Source: Paraburkholderia acidicola
GTDB taxonomy: Bacteria; Pseudomonadota; Gammaproteobacteria; Burkholderiales; Burkholderiaceae
Direction: 5' to 3'
DNA: 64,000 nucleotides
Assembly: GCF_002362315.1 (NCBI RefSeq)
Contig: NZ_MTZV01000002.1
Span: forward strand, 496,001-560,000
The stretch's first letter is position 1. Each line of letters starts with the position of its first letter. A model generated the notes under the pieces. That model worked only from the letters and a program-made list of their open reading frames with translations, did not search any database and had not been told where the DNA came from. The position numbers were made by a program, and so were the translations under genes. This document shows positions 1-8,756 of the stretch, piece after piece.

Positions 1-812
1 CCGCCCTGATAACGCTGGGTCGGATCGTCGAGATCGGTGGTCGGTACGCTCAGCGGGAACAGATGTTCGAACTGCGCAGAGCTGTCCTGCGGATGAAATC
101 CGAGGAACGCCGCCTTCGCGTTATCGATCCACTTCGCCCGGTTATCCGACACGCCGTAGACGATCGCATGCCCCACGCGATTCGTGAACAGCGAACAGCG
201 CACGAGTTCGATGAGGTCCCGGTAGCTCAGATAGGTCACGAGCATGCGCGGATTCTTCGGTTGCTCGAACGACGAGCCAATGCGCAGACACACCGTCTCG
301 AGACCGAAGCGATCGAAGTAGTAGCGCGACAATGATTCGCCGAAGCATTTCGACACGCCATACAGGCTGTCCGGACGCAACGGCGCATCGATATCGACCA
401 CCGATGTGGTCGGATGGAAGCCGACCACATGATTCGAACTCGCGTACACGATGCGTCTGACGCCGTGCTTCTGCGCCGACGAGTACAGGTTGTAGAGCCC
501 GCGAATATTCGCTTCGAGCAGATCCTCGAACGGTGCCTCGACCGAAATGCCGCCGAGGTGAACCACCGCGTCGACGCCTTCGAGCAGCGCATGCACCGCA
601 TCGCGATCGGCCAGATCGACGACGGCGAGTTCTTCGTGCGCAGCCGCGTCGCCGAGCGGCACGATATCGCTGACGCGAACGATGTCCGCCCACGCGGATA
701 GCGCGCCGCGCAACTGCTGTCCGAGATTGCCAGCTGCGCCGGTCAGCAGGATGCGGCCGAAAGGTTTGCGCGGCTCGGTCGATGCAGCGGCGCTCTGATT
801 ACTGTCAGTCAT
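1..812 (-). CDS. udh: Uronate dehydrogenase (NAD-dependent epimerase/dehydratase family), C-terminus cut by window edge
   Basis: This is a short-chain dehydrogenase/epimerase-fold enzyme that probably oxidises D-glucuronate or D-galacturonate to the aldarolactone, feeding the glucarate pathway encoded next door. The first about 270 residues are visible. The Rossmann motif GAAGNLG is at residues 25-31 and the catalytic Tyr-x-x-x-Lys (YGVSK) at 151-155, with an ASSN segment upstream as in Udh proteins. The reading frame stays open to position 1, so only a few C-terminal residues should be missing, since family members are about 265-280 residues. Its ATG overlaps the stop of the upstream aldolase gene in an ATGA, so translation is likely coupled. 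The substrate assignment is inferred from family and neighbours; another sugar epimerase is possible but less likely here. Confidence 0.8.
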   Translation of the reverse strand, partial: MTDSNQSAAASTEPRKPFGRILLTGAAGNLGQQLRGALSAWADIVRVSDIVPLGDAAAHEELAVVDLADRDAVHALLEGVDAVVHLGGISVEAPFEDLLEANIRGLYNLYSSAQKHGVRRIVYASSNHVVGFHPTTSVVDIDAPLRPDSLYGVSKCFGESLSRYYFDRFGLETVCLRIGSSFEQPKNPRMLVTYLSYRDLIELVRCSLFTNRVGHAIVYGVSDNRAKWIDNAKAAFLGFHPQDSSAQFEHLFPLSVPTTDLDDPTQRYQG

Positions 813-1600
813 GTTTTGCTCTGTTCCTGGTGTGAAGAGATGTTCGCCGCGCCATGCTTGAGCGTTGCTTCTGCGCCGCTGCGCAGCAGCCCGATGTCGG
901 TGGCAAGTGCGACGTAATCGAAGCCGATGCGCAGATACTCCGCGGCGAGCGTGGGGTCGGTCATCAAGATGCCGATCGGTTTGCCGCAGCGATGCGCACG
1001 GTCATACGCATCGTGAATCGCTGCCTGCACGTCGGGATGCCGGAAGTCGCCGAGATGTCCGAGCGCAGCGGCAAGATCCGACGGCCCGATAAAGAGTGCA
1101 TCGACGCCGTCCACTGCCGCGATCTGTTCGAGGTTCGCGAGCGCCTTGCCGGTTTCCAGTTGCACGAGCAGGCAGACTTCGTCGTTTGCTTCGTGCAGAT
1201 ACTGGCTGTCGCGCCCGTAGCGGTTGGCTCGCGTCGCGGACGACACGCCGCGAATGCCGGCCGGCGGGTAGCGCACCGCCGCGGCCGCGCGCTGCGCGTC
1301 TTCCTGCGTGTCGACCATCGGCACCAGCAAGGTCTGCGCGCCGATGTCGAGCAGGCGTTTGATCTGCACGGTGTCGTTGGTGCCGGGCCGCACGACCGCC
1401 GATACCGTCGATTGCGCCGCCGCACGCAATTGCTCCTGCACCATCGGTACTTCGTTAGCAGCGTGCTCGGTGTCGATCAATACCCAGTCGAAGTCGGACT
1501 GCGTGAGGACTTCGACGACGTTGCTACTCGCCAGCATGCTCCAGATGCCAAGCTGCTGTTGCCGGGCGAGCAATCGAGCCTTGAACCGGTTGGGTTGCAT
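809..1600 (-). CDS. garL: HpcH/HpaI aldolase, probable 5-keto-4-deoxy-D-glucarate aldolase (GarL-like)
   Basis: This is a class II, metal-dependent aldolase of 263 residues. Visible family features are the IDTEHA segment near residue 45, the substrate-binding RPG, and the metal-ligand regions QLETG and GPSDLA. In GarL the reaction is retro-aldol cleavage of 5-keto-4-deoxyglucarate to pyruvate plus tartronate semialdehyde; the tartronate semialdehyde reductase at 4070 would take the second product. The ATG at 1600 is preferred because GGAA lies about 7 nt upstream and a promoter predicted at 1629-1657 gives a leader of about 20 nt. An ATG at 1612 is in frame but nearly at the predicted transcript start. 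The gene is divergent from the LacI-type regulator and translationally overlaps udh. Relatives such as rhamnonate-pathway aldolases cannot be excluded. Confidence 0.78.
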   Translation of the reverse strand: MQPNRFKARLLARQQQLGIWSMLASSNVVEVLTQSDFDWVLIDTEHAANEVPMVQEQLRAAAQSTVSAVVRPGTNDTVQIKRLLDIGAQTLLVPMVDTQEDAQRAAAAVRYPPAGIRGVSSATRANRYGRDSQYLHEANDEVCLLVQLETGKALANLEQIAAVDGVDALFIGPSDLAAALGHLGDFRHPDVQAAIHDAYDRAHRCGKPIGILMTDPTLAAEYLRIGFDYVALATDIGLLRSGAEATLKHGAANISSHQEQSKT

Positions 1601-1612
1601 AGCGGATTCCAT

Positions 1613-1626
1613 GTTAAACGTTTTCC
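1613..1626. promoter_or_regulatory. Candidate LacI-family operator 1 (central CG)
   Basis: GTTAAACGTTTTCC has the central CG and A/T-rich near-palindromic flanks typical of LacI/PurR/CcpA-type sites. It shares GAAAACGTT, on the opposite strand, with a second site at 1691-1704, and it overlies the predicted transcription start of the aldolase gene. Confidence 0.5.
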
Positions 1627-1628
1627 AT

Positions 1629-1657
1629 ATGTTATCGGTCGTTGTTTCAGCGGTCAA
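1629..1657 (-). promoter_or_regulatory. Sigma-70-like promoter for the aldolase-udh operon
   Basis: Read on the minus strand there is a -35 TTGACC (1652-1657), a 17-bp spacer and a -10 TAACAT (1629-1634). The predicted start is near 1622, inside the LacI-type operator candidate at 1613-1626, as expected for repression by promoter blockage. Confidence 0.5.
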
Positions 1658-1690
1658 TAAATTGCAACGACTACCATTTGCAACATCGGA

Positions 1691-1704
1691 AGAAAACGTT
1701 ATCC
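1691..1704. promoter_or_regulatory. Candidate LacI-family operator 2 (central CG)
   Basis: AGAAAACGTTATCC lies 8 bp before the regulator ATG. Its CG centre is 78 bp from that of operator 1 and it is inverted relative to it. This arrangement would let the regulator repress itself and possibly loop to the divergent aldolase promoter. Confidence 0.45.
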
Positions 1705-1712
1705 TTCCAACG

Positions 1713-2762
1713 ATGAAAAGAACCTCTTCCACGATCCGCGACGTCGCCGCTGCCGCCGGCGTGTCTGTCGCGACGGTGTCGAAATACATGAACGGCGTGC
1801 AGCGCTTCTCGCCCGCCGTCGAAGCCCGGTTGAAGGCCTCGATCGAGCAACTCGGCTATCGCTCGAACCCGCTCGCGCGCTCGATGATCACCGGCGAAAC
1901 CCGCGCCATCGGTCTCGCGGTGCTCGACATTCGCAATCCGCACTTCACGAACATCGTCAAAGGTGCGAACCGCGTAGCAATCGAGCACGGCTACACGCTG
2001 CTGCTCGTCGATACCGAAGAAAACCAGACACGCGAGCGACCGCTCATCGAAGCACTGGCACAACGTGTAGACGGTTTGATCGTGAGTTCGCGGATACCGG
2101 ACGACTCCGTGCAATGGATGCTCGATCTGCACAAGCCGATCGTCCTGTTCGGCAGCAATCGCCACTTTCCGATTCCGTGTGTCGGCACCGACAGTTATCT
2201 CGCAGCCTACATGCTGACGCGTCATCTCGTGAACCAGGGACATCGGCGCTTCGCCTATCTCGGCTTCGGACAATCGCGCTGGAACGACGAGCGGATTCGC
2301 GGCATGCAAAGCTGCCTCGCCGAGCACGGTCTTATCGCCGCACTTTACGAAGGCCATACGCCGTCGCCGCAGGCCGGCGAACGTGCATGTTCGTCGATCA
2401 TGCTCGGACCGGAGCGCCCCGATGCGCTCATCTGCTACAACGATCTGATCGCGCTCGGCTTCATGAAGGAAGCGCGTGCGCTCGGTTTCGCATTGCCTGA
2501 AGACATCTCCGTTGCGGGCTTCGACAACGTGCCGTATGGCGAGTACACGTCGCCGGCACTGACCACGGTCGATCTGCAGAGCGAGAAACTCGGTGAACTG
2601 GCGATGCACAAGCTGATCGACGCGCTGGCCGGCAAAAGCGATGTCGGCTATTCGCCGCTCGAACCGCGCCTCGTCGCGCGCGACTCTACGATACGTCGCG
2701 CCGCTTCCGGCGATACGACACCTGCCCTCACGACGCCAACCAGAAACGGAGACAGTCGATGA
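1713..2762 (+). CDS. LacI-family transcriptional regulator
   Basis: The protein has 349 residues. An N-terminal helix-turn-helix with the LacI signature (TIRDVAAAAGVSVATVSKYM, about residues 6-25) is followed by a periplasmic-binding-protein-like sensor domain and a C-terminal dimer core. The longer open frame upstream is rejected because the HTH begins directly after this ATG. The stop overlaps the start of the next gene in an ATGA at 2759-2762, so regulator and glucarate-dehydratase paralogue are cotranscribed. Two CG-centred operator-like sites lie in the divergent region toward the aldolase. The effector is not readable from sequence; an aldarate or 5-keto-4-deoxyglucarate is the natural guess. 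Confidence 0.88.
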   Translation: MKRTSSTIRDVAAAAGVSVATVSKYMNGVQRFSPAVEARLKASIEQLGYRSNPLARSMITGETRAIGLAVLDIRNPHFTNIVKGANRVAIEHGYTLLLVDTEENQTRERPLIEALAQRVDGLIVSSRIPDDSVQWMLDLHKPIVLFGSNRHFPIPCVGTDSYLAAYMLTRHLVNQGHRRFAYLGFGQSRWNDERIRGMQSCLAEHGLIAALYEGHTPSPQAGERACSSIMLGPERPDALICYNDLIALGFMKEARALGFALPEDISVAGFDNVPYGEYTSPALTTVDLQSEKLGELAMHKLIDALAGKSDVGYSPLEPRLVARDSTIRRAASGDTTPALTTPTRNGDSR

Positions 2763-4021
2763 AAATCGCCACCGTCCGGAGTACCCCGATCGCGGTCAGC
2801 GACTCGCCGCTGCTCAATGCGAGCGGCGTGCACGAGCCTTACGCACTACGCTCGATCATCGAGGTCGAGGCAGACAACGGGCTTGTCGGCCTTGGGGAAA
2901 CGTATGGCGACAAGCCGGTACTGGACAGCCTCACGCGTGTGAAAGACAGCCTGACGGGCCTGAGCCCGTTCGACCTGAACGGACTGTGGCAACGCGTACA
3001 CGCCGCGGGGAAGTCGGCGGTGCGTGGCGTCGAACTCGACGTATCGCCGGGATCGCAGGCAAGCCATGCGGACCAGAAAATTTTCGGCGCGTTCGAGGTC
3101 GCGTTTCTCGATCTTCAGGCGCGCTCGCTCGGCATTCCTGTGCATGAGTTGCTCGGTGGCGCGGTCCGTCGACAGGTGCCGTTTTCAGCGTATCTGTTCT
3201 TCAAGTTTGCGAGCGATGTCGATCCGTCCTATCGGCCGAACACATGGGGCGAAACGCTCGATGAAGCACAGCTCGTGACGCAGGCGCGCACGATGATCGA
3301 CCGGTATGGCTTCGGCAGTATCAAGCTGAAAGCGGGTGCGCTTGATCCCGAACACGAAGTGGCGTGCCTGAAGGCACTCAAGCACGCGTTTCCGGATCAC
3401 CCGCTGCGTATCGATCCGAACGCGAACTGGTCGCTCGATACCGCGATCCGTATGGCCGGGCAGTTGCAGGGCGACCTCGAATACTACGAAGACCCGACAC
3501 CGGGGCTCGACGGTATGGCCGAGTTGCACAAGGCAACCGGCTTGCCGCTCGCAACCAACATGGTCGTCACGAACCTGACCGAATTTCGCCGCAACATCGC
3601 CTTGAACGGCGTGCAGATCGTACTGTCCGACCATCATTACTGGGGTGGTTTGCGCGCCACCCAAACGCTCGCGGCACTGTGCGATACGTTCGGTCTCGGC
3701 CTGTCGATGCATTCGAATTCGCATCTCGGCATCAGCCTGATGGCGATGTCACACCTCGCGGCGGCCGTGCCGAATCTGACCTACGCGTGCGACACGCACT
3801 ATCCGTGGCAGAACGAGGAAGTCATCAAGGGCGGCAAAGTGGCGATTACCGGCGGCTGCGTGACCGTGACCGATGAACCGGGCCTCGGCGTCGAGCTGGA
3901 CCACGATGCGCTCGGTACGCTGCACGAGCAATATCTGCGCTGCGGCCTCGTCAATCGCGACGACGCCACGCAGATGCGCAAACTTCGCCCCGACTGGTCA
4001 CTGCGCAGGCCGCGCTTCTGA
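2759..4021 (+). CDS. Glucarate dehydratase-family enolase-superfamily enzyme (paralogue 1)
   Basis: This 420-residue acid-sugar dehydratase would abstract the C5 proton of an aldarate to give a keto-deoxy aldarate. The catalytic set of the GlucD subgroup is present: KLK at 189-191, metal ligands Asp219, Glu244 and Asn267, and the Asp291 (SDHHYWGG) and His318 (MHSNSH) pair. It is clearly different from the E. coli GudD-like enzyme at 10440, which has KLKGG and ATNMIATD contexts and lies in the other half of the locus. It overlaps lacI by 4 nt and is followed by the garR-like gene after 48 nt. D-glucarate is likely but galactarate or another epimer is possible, because subgroup members differ in specificity. 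Confidence 0.8.
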   Translation: MKIATVRSTPIAVSDSPLLNASGVHEPYALRSIIEVEADNGLVGLGETYGDKPVLDSLTRVKDSLTGLSPFDLNGLWQRVHAAGKSAVRGVELDVSPGSQASHADQKIFGAFEVAFLDLQARSLGIPVHELLGGAVRRQVPFSAYLFFKFASDVDPSYRPNTWGETLDEAQLVTQARTMIDRYGFGSIKLKAGALDPEHEVACLKALKHAFPDHPLRIDPNANWSLDTAIRMAGQLQGDLEYYEDPTPGLDGMAELHKATGLPLATNMVVTNLTEFRRNIALNGVQIVLSDHHYWGGLRATQTLAALCDTFGLGLSMHSNSHLGISLMAMSHLAAAVPNLTYACDTHYPWQNEEVIKGGKVAITGGCVTVTDEPGLGVELDHDALGTLHEQYLRCGLVNRDDATQMRKLRPDWSLRRPRF

Positions 4022-4069
4022 CGGTTCTGCCCAACTTCACACAACCTCATATCCGCACGGAAGACAATC

Positions 4070-4954
4070 ATGGCAAAGATCGGTTTTATCGGACTCGGCA
4101 TCATGGGCGCCCCCATGGCGCGCAATCTGCAGGCGGGCGGCCACACGCTGCTCGCGTACAAGCGCAACGGCGCGCTGCCGACGGAACTCGCCGATGGTGG
4201 CGCGACAGCGTGCAGTTCGCCGAAGGACGTCGCCCAGCAGGCCGACATCGTGATCACGATGCTGCCCGATACGCCCGATGTCGAAGCTGTGCTGTTCGGC
4301 ACCGACGGCGTCGCGCACGGCTTGAGCAAGCGCAAGACAGTGATCGACATGAGCTCGATTGCGCCGCTGCAGACCAAGGCGTTCGCAGAGAAGATCGCTG
4401 CGCTCGGTTGCGATTATCTCGATGCGCCCGTGTCGGGCGGCGAGGTCGGCGCGAAGGCCGCATCGCTAACGATCATGGTCGGCGGCAGCGACGCCGCGTT
4501 CGCCCGCGTGAAGCCGCTGTTCGAACTGATGGGCAAGAACATCACGCTCGTCGGCGACGTCGGTGCGGGGCAGACCTGCAAGGTCGCCAACCAGATCATC
4601 GTGGCGCTGACGATCGAAGCGGTCGGCGAAGCGCTGCTGTTCGCTTCGAAGGCCGGTGCGGATCCGGCGCGCGTGCGCGAAGCGCTAATGGGCGGCTTCG
4701 CGTCGTCGCGGATACTCGAAGTCCACGGCGAACGGATGATCAAGCGCACGTTCAACCCCGGCTTCCGGATCGATCTGCATCGCAAGGACCTGGGGCTCGC
4801 ACTGGAAGGCGCGAAGGCGCTCGGCGTGCCGCTGCCAAACACCGCCACGTGCCAGCAACTGTTCACACTGTGCAGCGCGCACGACGCGGGCCAACTCGAC
4901 CATTCGGCGCTGGTCAAAGCGCTCGAAATCATGGCGAACCACACGGTCGCCTAG
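4070..4954 (+). CDS. garR: 2-hydroxy-3-oxopropionate (tartronate semialdehyde) reductase
   Basis: This 294-residue beta-hydroxyacid dehydrogenase should reduce tartronate semialdehyde to D-glycerate with NAD(P)H. The N-terminal dinucleotide fold has GFIGLGIMG at residues 5-13, the substrate loop DAPVSGG is at about 118-124, and the catalytic lysine is Lys171 in GQTCKVANQ, the same position as in E. coli GarR. It is third in the regulator - dehydratase - reductase run and supplies the step after aldol cleavage. A perfect 9-bp hairpin at 5021 lies 66 nt after the stop. Confidence 0.9.
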   Translation: MAKIGFIGLGIMGAPMARNLQAGGHTLLAYKRNGALPTELADGGATACSSPKDVAQQADIVITMLPDTPDVEAVLFGTDGVAHGLSKRKTVIDMSSIAPLQTKAFAEKIAALGCDYLDAPVSGGEVGAKAASLTIMVGGSDAAFARVKPLFELMGKNITLVGDVGAGQTCKVANQIIVALTIEAVGEALLFASKAGADPARVREALMGGFASSRILEVHGERMIKRTFNPGFRIDLHRKDLGLALEGAKALGVPLPNTATCQQLFTLCSAHDAGQLDHSALVKALEIMANHTVA

Positions 4955-5020
4955 ACTGCGTCAGCAGTAGACATACGACGTCCTGATTCAGCCTCCTCCC
5001 TCGCTGCACACGCCATAAAA

Positions 5021-5045
5021 GCCGCGCACACCTATGGTGCGCGGC
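5021..5045 (+). terminator. Hairpin after garR
   Basis: Perfect 9-bp arms (GCCGCGCAC / GTGCGCGGC) enclose a 7-nt loop and are followed by a pyrimidine-rich but not pure T tract. It probably separates the LacI-regulated genes from kdgD. Confidence 0.5.
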
Positions 5046-5151
5046 CCTCTCCTTACAAAAATCCCCTCTTGCCAAGACTGCATTGCCGTCCTTTCGACGA
5101 TGATGTACGATGACTGACGTTTTGAAATAACCTCTCATCTTTCACCGTCCC

Positions 5152-5167
5152 CGCTCCTGCAGGAGCG
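5152..5167. promoter_or_regulatory. Perfect 16-bp palindrome just upstream of kdgD
   Basis: CGCTCCTGCAGGAGCG is a perfect self-complement ending 18 nt before the kdgD ATG. It contains the only AGGAG in the leader, which is too far from the ATG for standard spacing. It could be an operator or a small RNA fold; no function is assigned. Confidence 0.35.
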
Positions 5168-5185
5168 CGCAACACGCGAGCCGCC

Positions 5186-6097
5186 ATGACGCCTCAAGAA
5201 CTGAAACAAACCCTTTCCTCTGGCCTTCTGTCGTTCCCGGTCACCGATTTCGACAAGAACGGCGATTTCGCGCCCCGCACCTATATCGAACGTCTCGAAT
5301 GGCTGGCGCCTTACGGCGCGAGCGCCCTCTTCGCGGCGGGCGGCACGGGGGAATTCTTCTCGCTGGTGCCGGGCGAATTCACCGACGTCGTACGCACAGC
5401 CGTCGAGACCTGCCGCGGCAAGGTGCCGATTCTCGCCGGCGCCGGCGGCCCGACGCGCACCGCGATCGCCTTTGCGAAGGAAGCAGAGCGGGTCGGCGCA
5501 CAAGGCATATTGCTGCTGCCGCACTACCTGACCGAAGCGTCGCAGGAAGGCGTGGCGGCTCACGTTGAAGCGGTCTGCAAAGCGGTGTCGATTGGCGTGG
5601 TCGTGTATAACCGCGGCGCCTGCAAGCTGCAACCGGAAGCGCTTGAGCGGCTCGCCGAGCGCTGCCCGAACCTGATCGGCTTCAAGGACGGCCTCGGCGA
5701 TATCGAATTGATGGTGTCGATTCGCCGCCGCCTCGGCGATCGCTTCACGTACCTCGGCGGTCTGCCGACTGCCGAAGTCTATGCAGCCGCGTACAAGGCG
5801 CTTGGCGTGCCGGTGTATTCGTCGGCGGTGTTCAACTTCATTCCGAAGACAGCCGTCGAGTTCTACCGCGCCGTCGTCGAGGACGATCACGAAACGACCG
5901 GCCGTCTGCTCGACCAGTTCTTCCTGCCGTATCTGCAGATCCGCAATCGCCGCGCAGGCTACGCGGTCAGCATCGTGAAGGCGGGTGCGCGTCTTGTCGG
6001 CCGCGATGCCGGCCCGGTGCGTGCGCCGCTCACCGATCTCACCGAAGACGAATGCGCGCAACTCGATGTGCTGATCAAGGCGCTCGGGCCGCAATAA
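5186..6097 (+). CDS. kdgD: 5-dehydro-4-deoxyglucarate dehydratase (decarboxylating)
   Basis: This 303-residue DapA/NAL-superfamily class I lyase converts 5-keto-4-deoxyglucarate to 2-oxoglutarate semialdehyde with loss of CO2 and water. The Schiff-base lysine is Lys167 in GFKDG, the assisting Tyr is Tyr141 (VVVYNRG), and the carboxylate-binding AAGGTGEFF is at about 50-58. It is followed after 80 nt by the semialdehyde dehydrogenase that uses its product. The upstream region has a GATGACTGA (5109-5117) also found at the FadR-type operator region near 8770, which suggests shared control. KdgD is the usual name for this enzyme in Proteobacteria. Confidence 0.92.
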   Translation: MTPQELKQTLSSGLLSFPVTDFDKNGDFAPRTYIERLEWLAPYGASALFAAGGTGEFFSLVPGEFTDVVRTAVETCRGKVPILAGAGGPTRTAIAFAKEAERVGAQGILLLPHYLTEASQEGVAAHVEAVCKAVSIGVVVYNRGACKLQPEALERLAERCPNLIGFKDGLGDIELMVSIRRRLGDRFTYLGGLPTAEVYAAAYKALGVPVYSSAVFNFIPKTAVEFYRAVVEDDHETTGRLLDQFFLPYLQIRNRRAGYAVSIVKAGARLVGRDAGPVRAPLTDLTEDECAQLDVLIKALGPQ

Positions 6098-6119
6098 CCC
6101 TGCGACAACTTCGCTTCGT

Positions 6120-6147
6120 GATGACCCGGTGATAACCCACGGTCATC
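6120..6147. promoter_or_regulatory. Inverted repeat upstream of the semialdehyde dehydrogenase gene
   Basis: GATGACC (6120-6126) and GGTCATC (6141-6147) are perfect inverted arms 14 bp apart, 30 bp before the ATG. The GATGAC half-site matches the palindrome at 8763-8775 beside the FadR-type regulator, so it is a candidate site for that regulator. Confidence 0.35.
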
Positions 6148-6177
6148 GCGAGCCAACGCATTCCACGAGGACTACCC

Positions 6178-7788
6178 ATGTCTAATCCGTCGTCCGGATG
6201 GCCGACCGGCGAAATGCTGATCGGCGGCTCTGCGGTGCGCGGCAGCGGGGCGCCGCTGCACGCCCTCAACCCGGCCACCGATGCGCCCATCGATACCCCC
6301 ACGTTCAACAGCGGCACGCGCGAAGACGTTGCGCGCGCCTGTGAACTCGCGGCCGCCGCATTCGATACCTACCGTGCAGCGCCGCTCGAATCACGCGCGC
6401 GTTTTCTCGAAGCGATTGCTGATGGCATTGCCGCACTCGGCGATGCGCTGATCGAGCGCGCGCACGCTGAAAGCGGCTTGCCGAAGGCGCGACTCGAAGG
6501 CGAACGCGGTCGCACGATTGGCCAGTTGCGGCTGTTCGCGGGACTCGTGCGCGATGGTCGCTGGCTCGATGCCACACTCGATTCCGCGCAGCCCGAACGC
6601 AAGCCGTTGCCACGCGCCGACCTGCGCAAACAGAACGTGCCGCTCGGGCCGGTGGCCGTATTCGGTGCGAGTAATTTCCCGCTCGCGTTTTCAGTGGCGG
6701 GCGGCGATACCGCGTCCGCACTGGCCGCCGGTTGTCCGGTCGTCGTCAAGGCGCACCGCGCCCATCTCGGCACATCGGAACTGGTTGGCCGTGTCGTGCA
6801 GCAGGCAGTCGCGCAGTGTGGCTTGCCCGAAGGCGTGTTCTCGCTGATTGTCGGTGCTGGCAGCGAGGTCGGTGAAGCGCTCGTCGCGCATCCGGCGATC
6901 AAGGCCGTTGGCTTCACCGGTTCGCGTCACGGCGGTTTGTCGCTGGTGCGCACGGCCGCTGCGCGCGCAGAGCCGATTCCGGTGTATGCGGAAATGAGCA
7001 GCATCAATCCGTTCTTCGTGTTGCCCGCCGCGCTGGCATCGCATGGCGATGCGATTGCGCGCGGCTTCGTGGATTCGCTCGCGCTCGGCGCGGGGCAGTT
7101 CTGTACCAACCCGGGTCTCGTCGTGGCGCTGGCCGGCGACGCACTCGATGCGTTCATCGTAGCGGCACGTCATGCACTCGCCGACAAACCCGCGCAAACG
7201 ATGCTCACCGCCGGCATCTACTCGGCGTACCGCAGCGGCGTCGAACAGCTCGGTTCGCTCGACGGCCTTGCATTAGCCGGCGAAGGCCCGGTAGCCAGTG
7301 GACCGAATCAGGCACGCGGCGCGCTCTTCGTCTGCGATGCGGAAACATTCCTCTCGACATCCGCGCTCGAAGACGAAGTGTTCGGTCCGGTGTCGACAGT
7401 CATTCGTTGCCGCGACGAAGCGACGCTACTGCGTGTGGCTGAACATCTGCAGGGACAGCTCACCGCGACGCTGCATCTCGATGCAGTCAACGCAACCGAT
7501 GCCGCGCTCGCACGCCGTCTGCTGCCCGTGCTCGAACGCAAGGCGGGGCGGATTCTCGCGAACGGATATCCGACCGGTGTCGAGGTATGTCATGCGATGG
7601 TGCACGGCGGCCCGTTTCCGGCTACGTCGGATAGCCGTGCGACGTCGGTGGGATCGAGCGCAATCGAGCGCTTTCTGCGTCCGGTCTGCTATCAGGATCT
7701 GCCCGCGGAACTGCTGCCCGAGGCATTGCGCGACGGCAATCCGTTGCAGCTCTGGCGGCTCAGCGACGGTGCGTTCGCACAGCGCTAG
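6178..7788 (+). CDS. 2-oxoglutarate semialdehyde (2,5-dioxovalerate) dehydrogenase
   Basis: This 536-residue aldehyde dehydrogenase oxidises 2-oxoglutarate semialdehyde to 2-oxoglutarate with NAD(P), the last step of the KdgD route. ALDH catalytic features are visible: Asn166 in FGASNFP, Lys191 in the cofactor pocket, general base Glu272 in YAEMSS, and nucleophile Cys309 in [10 protein letters not shown]. The KGSADH type seen in aldarate and hydroxyproline clusters lacks the usual GQ-C-A context, as here. It sits between kdgD and the convergent FadR-type regulator. The length fits the family (about 525-540). Confidence 0.9.
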   Translation: MSNPSSGWPTGEMLIGGSAVRGSGAPLHALNPATDAPIDTPTFNSGTREDVARACELAAAAFDTYRAAPLESRARFLEAIADGIAALGDALIERAHAESGLPKARLEGERGRTIGQLRLFAGLVRDGRWLDATLDSAQPERKPLPRADLRKQNVPLGPVAVFGASNFPLAFSVAGGDTASALAAGCPVVVKAHRAHLGTSELVGRVVQQAVAQCGLPEGVFSLIVGAGSEVGEALVAHPAIKAVGFTGSRHGGLSLVRTAAARAEPIPVYAEMSSINPFFVLPAALASHGDAIARGFVDSLALGAGQFCTNPGLVVALAGDALDAFIVAARHALADKPAQTMLTAGIYSAYRSGVEQLGSLDGLALAGEGPVASGPNQARGALFVCDAETFLSTSALEDEVFGPVSTVIRCRDEATLLRVAEHLQGQLTATLHLDAVNATDAALARRLLPVLERKAGRILANGYPTGVEVCHAMVHGGPFPATSDSRATSVGSSAIERFLRPVCYQDLPAELLPEALRDGNPLQLWRLSDGAFAQR

Positions 7789-7816
7789 TTCGCGACTCGG
7801 TGGGACCTGGCTGATC

Positions 7817-7853
7817 ACCGGCGGTGGTATGCGCTTCGCGCATCATCGCCGGT
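7817..7853. terminator. Compound hairpin between convergent genes
   Basis: Outer arms ACCGGCG / CGCCGGT flank an inner ATGCGC / GCGCAT stem with a TTC loop, between the convergent ends of the dehydrogenase and regulator genes. It has no long T run, so it may act as a two-sided stem rather than a classical terminator. Confidence 0.45.
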
Positions 7854-7935
7854 TCAAGATATGCGCAAAGACAGTATGACGTCAGACAAGATAGGCAAAC
7901 GTCGAGCGAAACATGACGCGGCGGCGATCCGCCGC

Positions 7936-8688
7936 TCAGCCAGCCTGCCCCGCCCCTTCCGCTTCTTCGTTGGCGCGTCGCAAGCGCTCGCGGCTCTTCG
8001 TCAGATGCGTGCGCATCGCAGCACGCGCCGCTTCCGGATCGTGTCGTGCGATCGCTTCATAGATGTCTTCATGCTCGTGGTTGAGCCGCGCCATGTAGCG
8101 ATCGAGATCGTCGCCGGCAATACCCGCGGAATTGACGCGCGCCCGCGGGATGAGCGTCGCGCCGAGCTGCGACATGATCTCCACGAAATAGCGGTTGCCG
8201 GTGACACGCGCGATCTGCAGATGGAACTGATAGTCGGGCGCGACCGTATCGACACCCGCGTGCGCCGCAACCGCGATGGCATCGAGCGCGCGCCGCAATC
8301 CGACCAGATCCTCTGCAGTAGCGCGCTGCGCAGCCAGACTCGCGCATTCGCTTTCGAGGCTGATCCGCACTTCGAGGATCGCGAGCACATCGCGAATCGT
8401 CGTGATTGTTGCCGGGTCGATACCCACCGAACTATGCACACGGTCCAGCACGAAACTACCAATGCCGTGTCGCGTTTCGACAAGACCACTCGCCTGCATG
8501 CGCGAAATCGCCTCGCGTACAACAGTGCGACTTACCCCCTGCGCGACCATCACTTCGGTCTCGGTCGGCAGCTTGTCGCCAGGGCGCAGGGCACCCGCCT
8601 GGATTTGCGCAGAGAGCGCATCGACGACGTCTTGCGCGAGGCTACGCATGCGACGGCGCGGCGCGACAGGAAGAGTAGGCACGGACAT
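7936..8688 (-). CDS. GntR-family (FadR subfamily) transcriptional regulator
   Basis: The protein has 250 residues. The N-terminal winged helix contains the GntR signature (LRPGDKLPTETEV... VSRTVVREAISRM, about residues 35-65) and is followed by an all-helical FCD ligand-binding domain with conserved Arg/His metal-carboxylate residues. The ATG at 8688 is used; the longer frame needs a TTG at 8736 essentially at the predicted transcript start. A TATAAT on this strand at 8746-8751 and overlapping palindromes at 8757-8775 upstream indicate autoregulation and divergent control of the permease gene. FadR-type regulators of this context usually sense a uronate or aldarate; the exact ligand is unknown. 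Confidence 0.88.
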   Translation of the reverse strand: MSVPTLPVAPRRRMRSLAQDVVDALSAQIQAGALRPGDKLPTETEVMVAQGVSRTVVREAISRMQASGLVETRHGIGSFVLDRVHSSVGIDPATITTIRDVLAILEVRISLESECASLAAQRATAEDLVGLRRALDAIAVAAHAGVDTVAPDYQFHLQIARVTGNRYFVEIMSQLGATLIPRARVNSAGIAGDDLDRYMARLNHEHEDIYEAIARHDPEAARAAMRTHLTKSRERLRRANEEAEGAGQAG

Positions 8689-8745
8689 GGCGGCGTTCGT
8701 TGATCGTGAGGGTTTACATGGGGTATGAGCGAACAACTACGATTC

Positions 8746-8751
8746 ATTATA
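8746..8751 (-). promoter_or_regulatory. -10 element (TATAAT) of the FadR-type regulator promoter
   Basis: A consensus TATAAT lies on the minus strand about 58 bp before the regulator ATG. The position expected for -35 falls within the palindromic block at 8757-8775, whose sequence is a poor -35, so activity may depend on regulator binding or on an extended element. Confidence 0.5.
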
Positions 8752-8756
8752 CTGCG

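Noticed and set aside
1308..1712. A longer start for the LacI-family gene
   Set aside because: The extra 135 residues overlap the aldolase gene on the other strand, and the helix-turn-helix starts directly after 1713.
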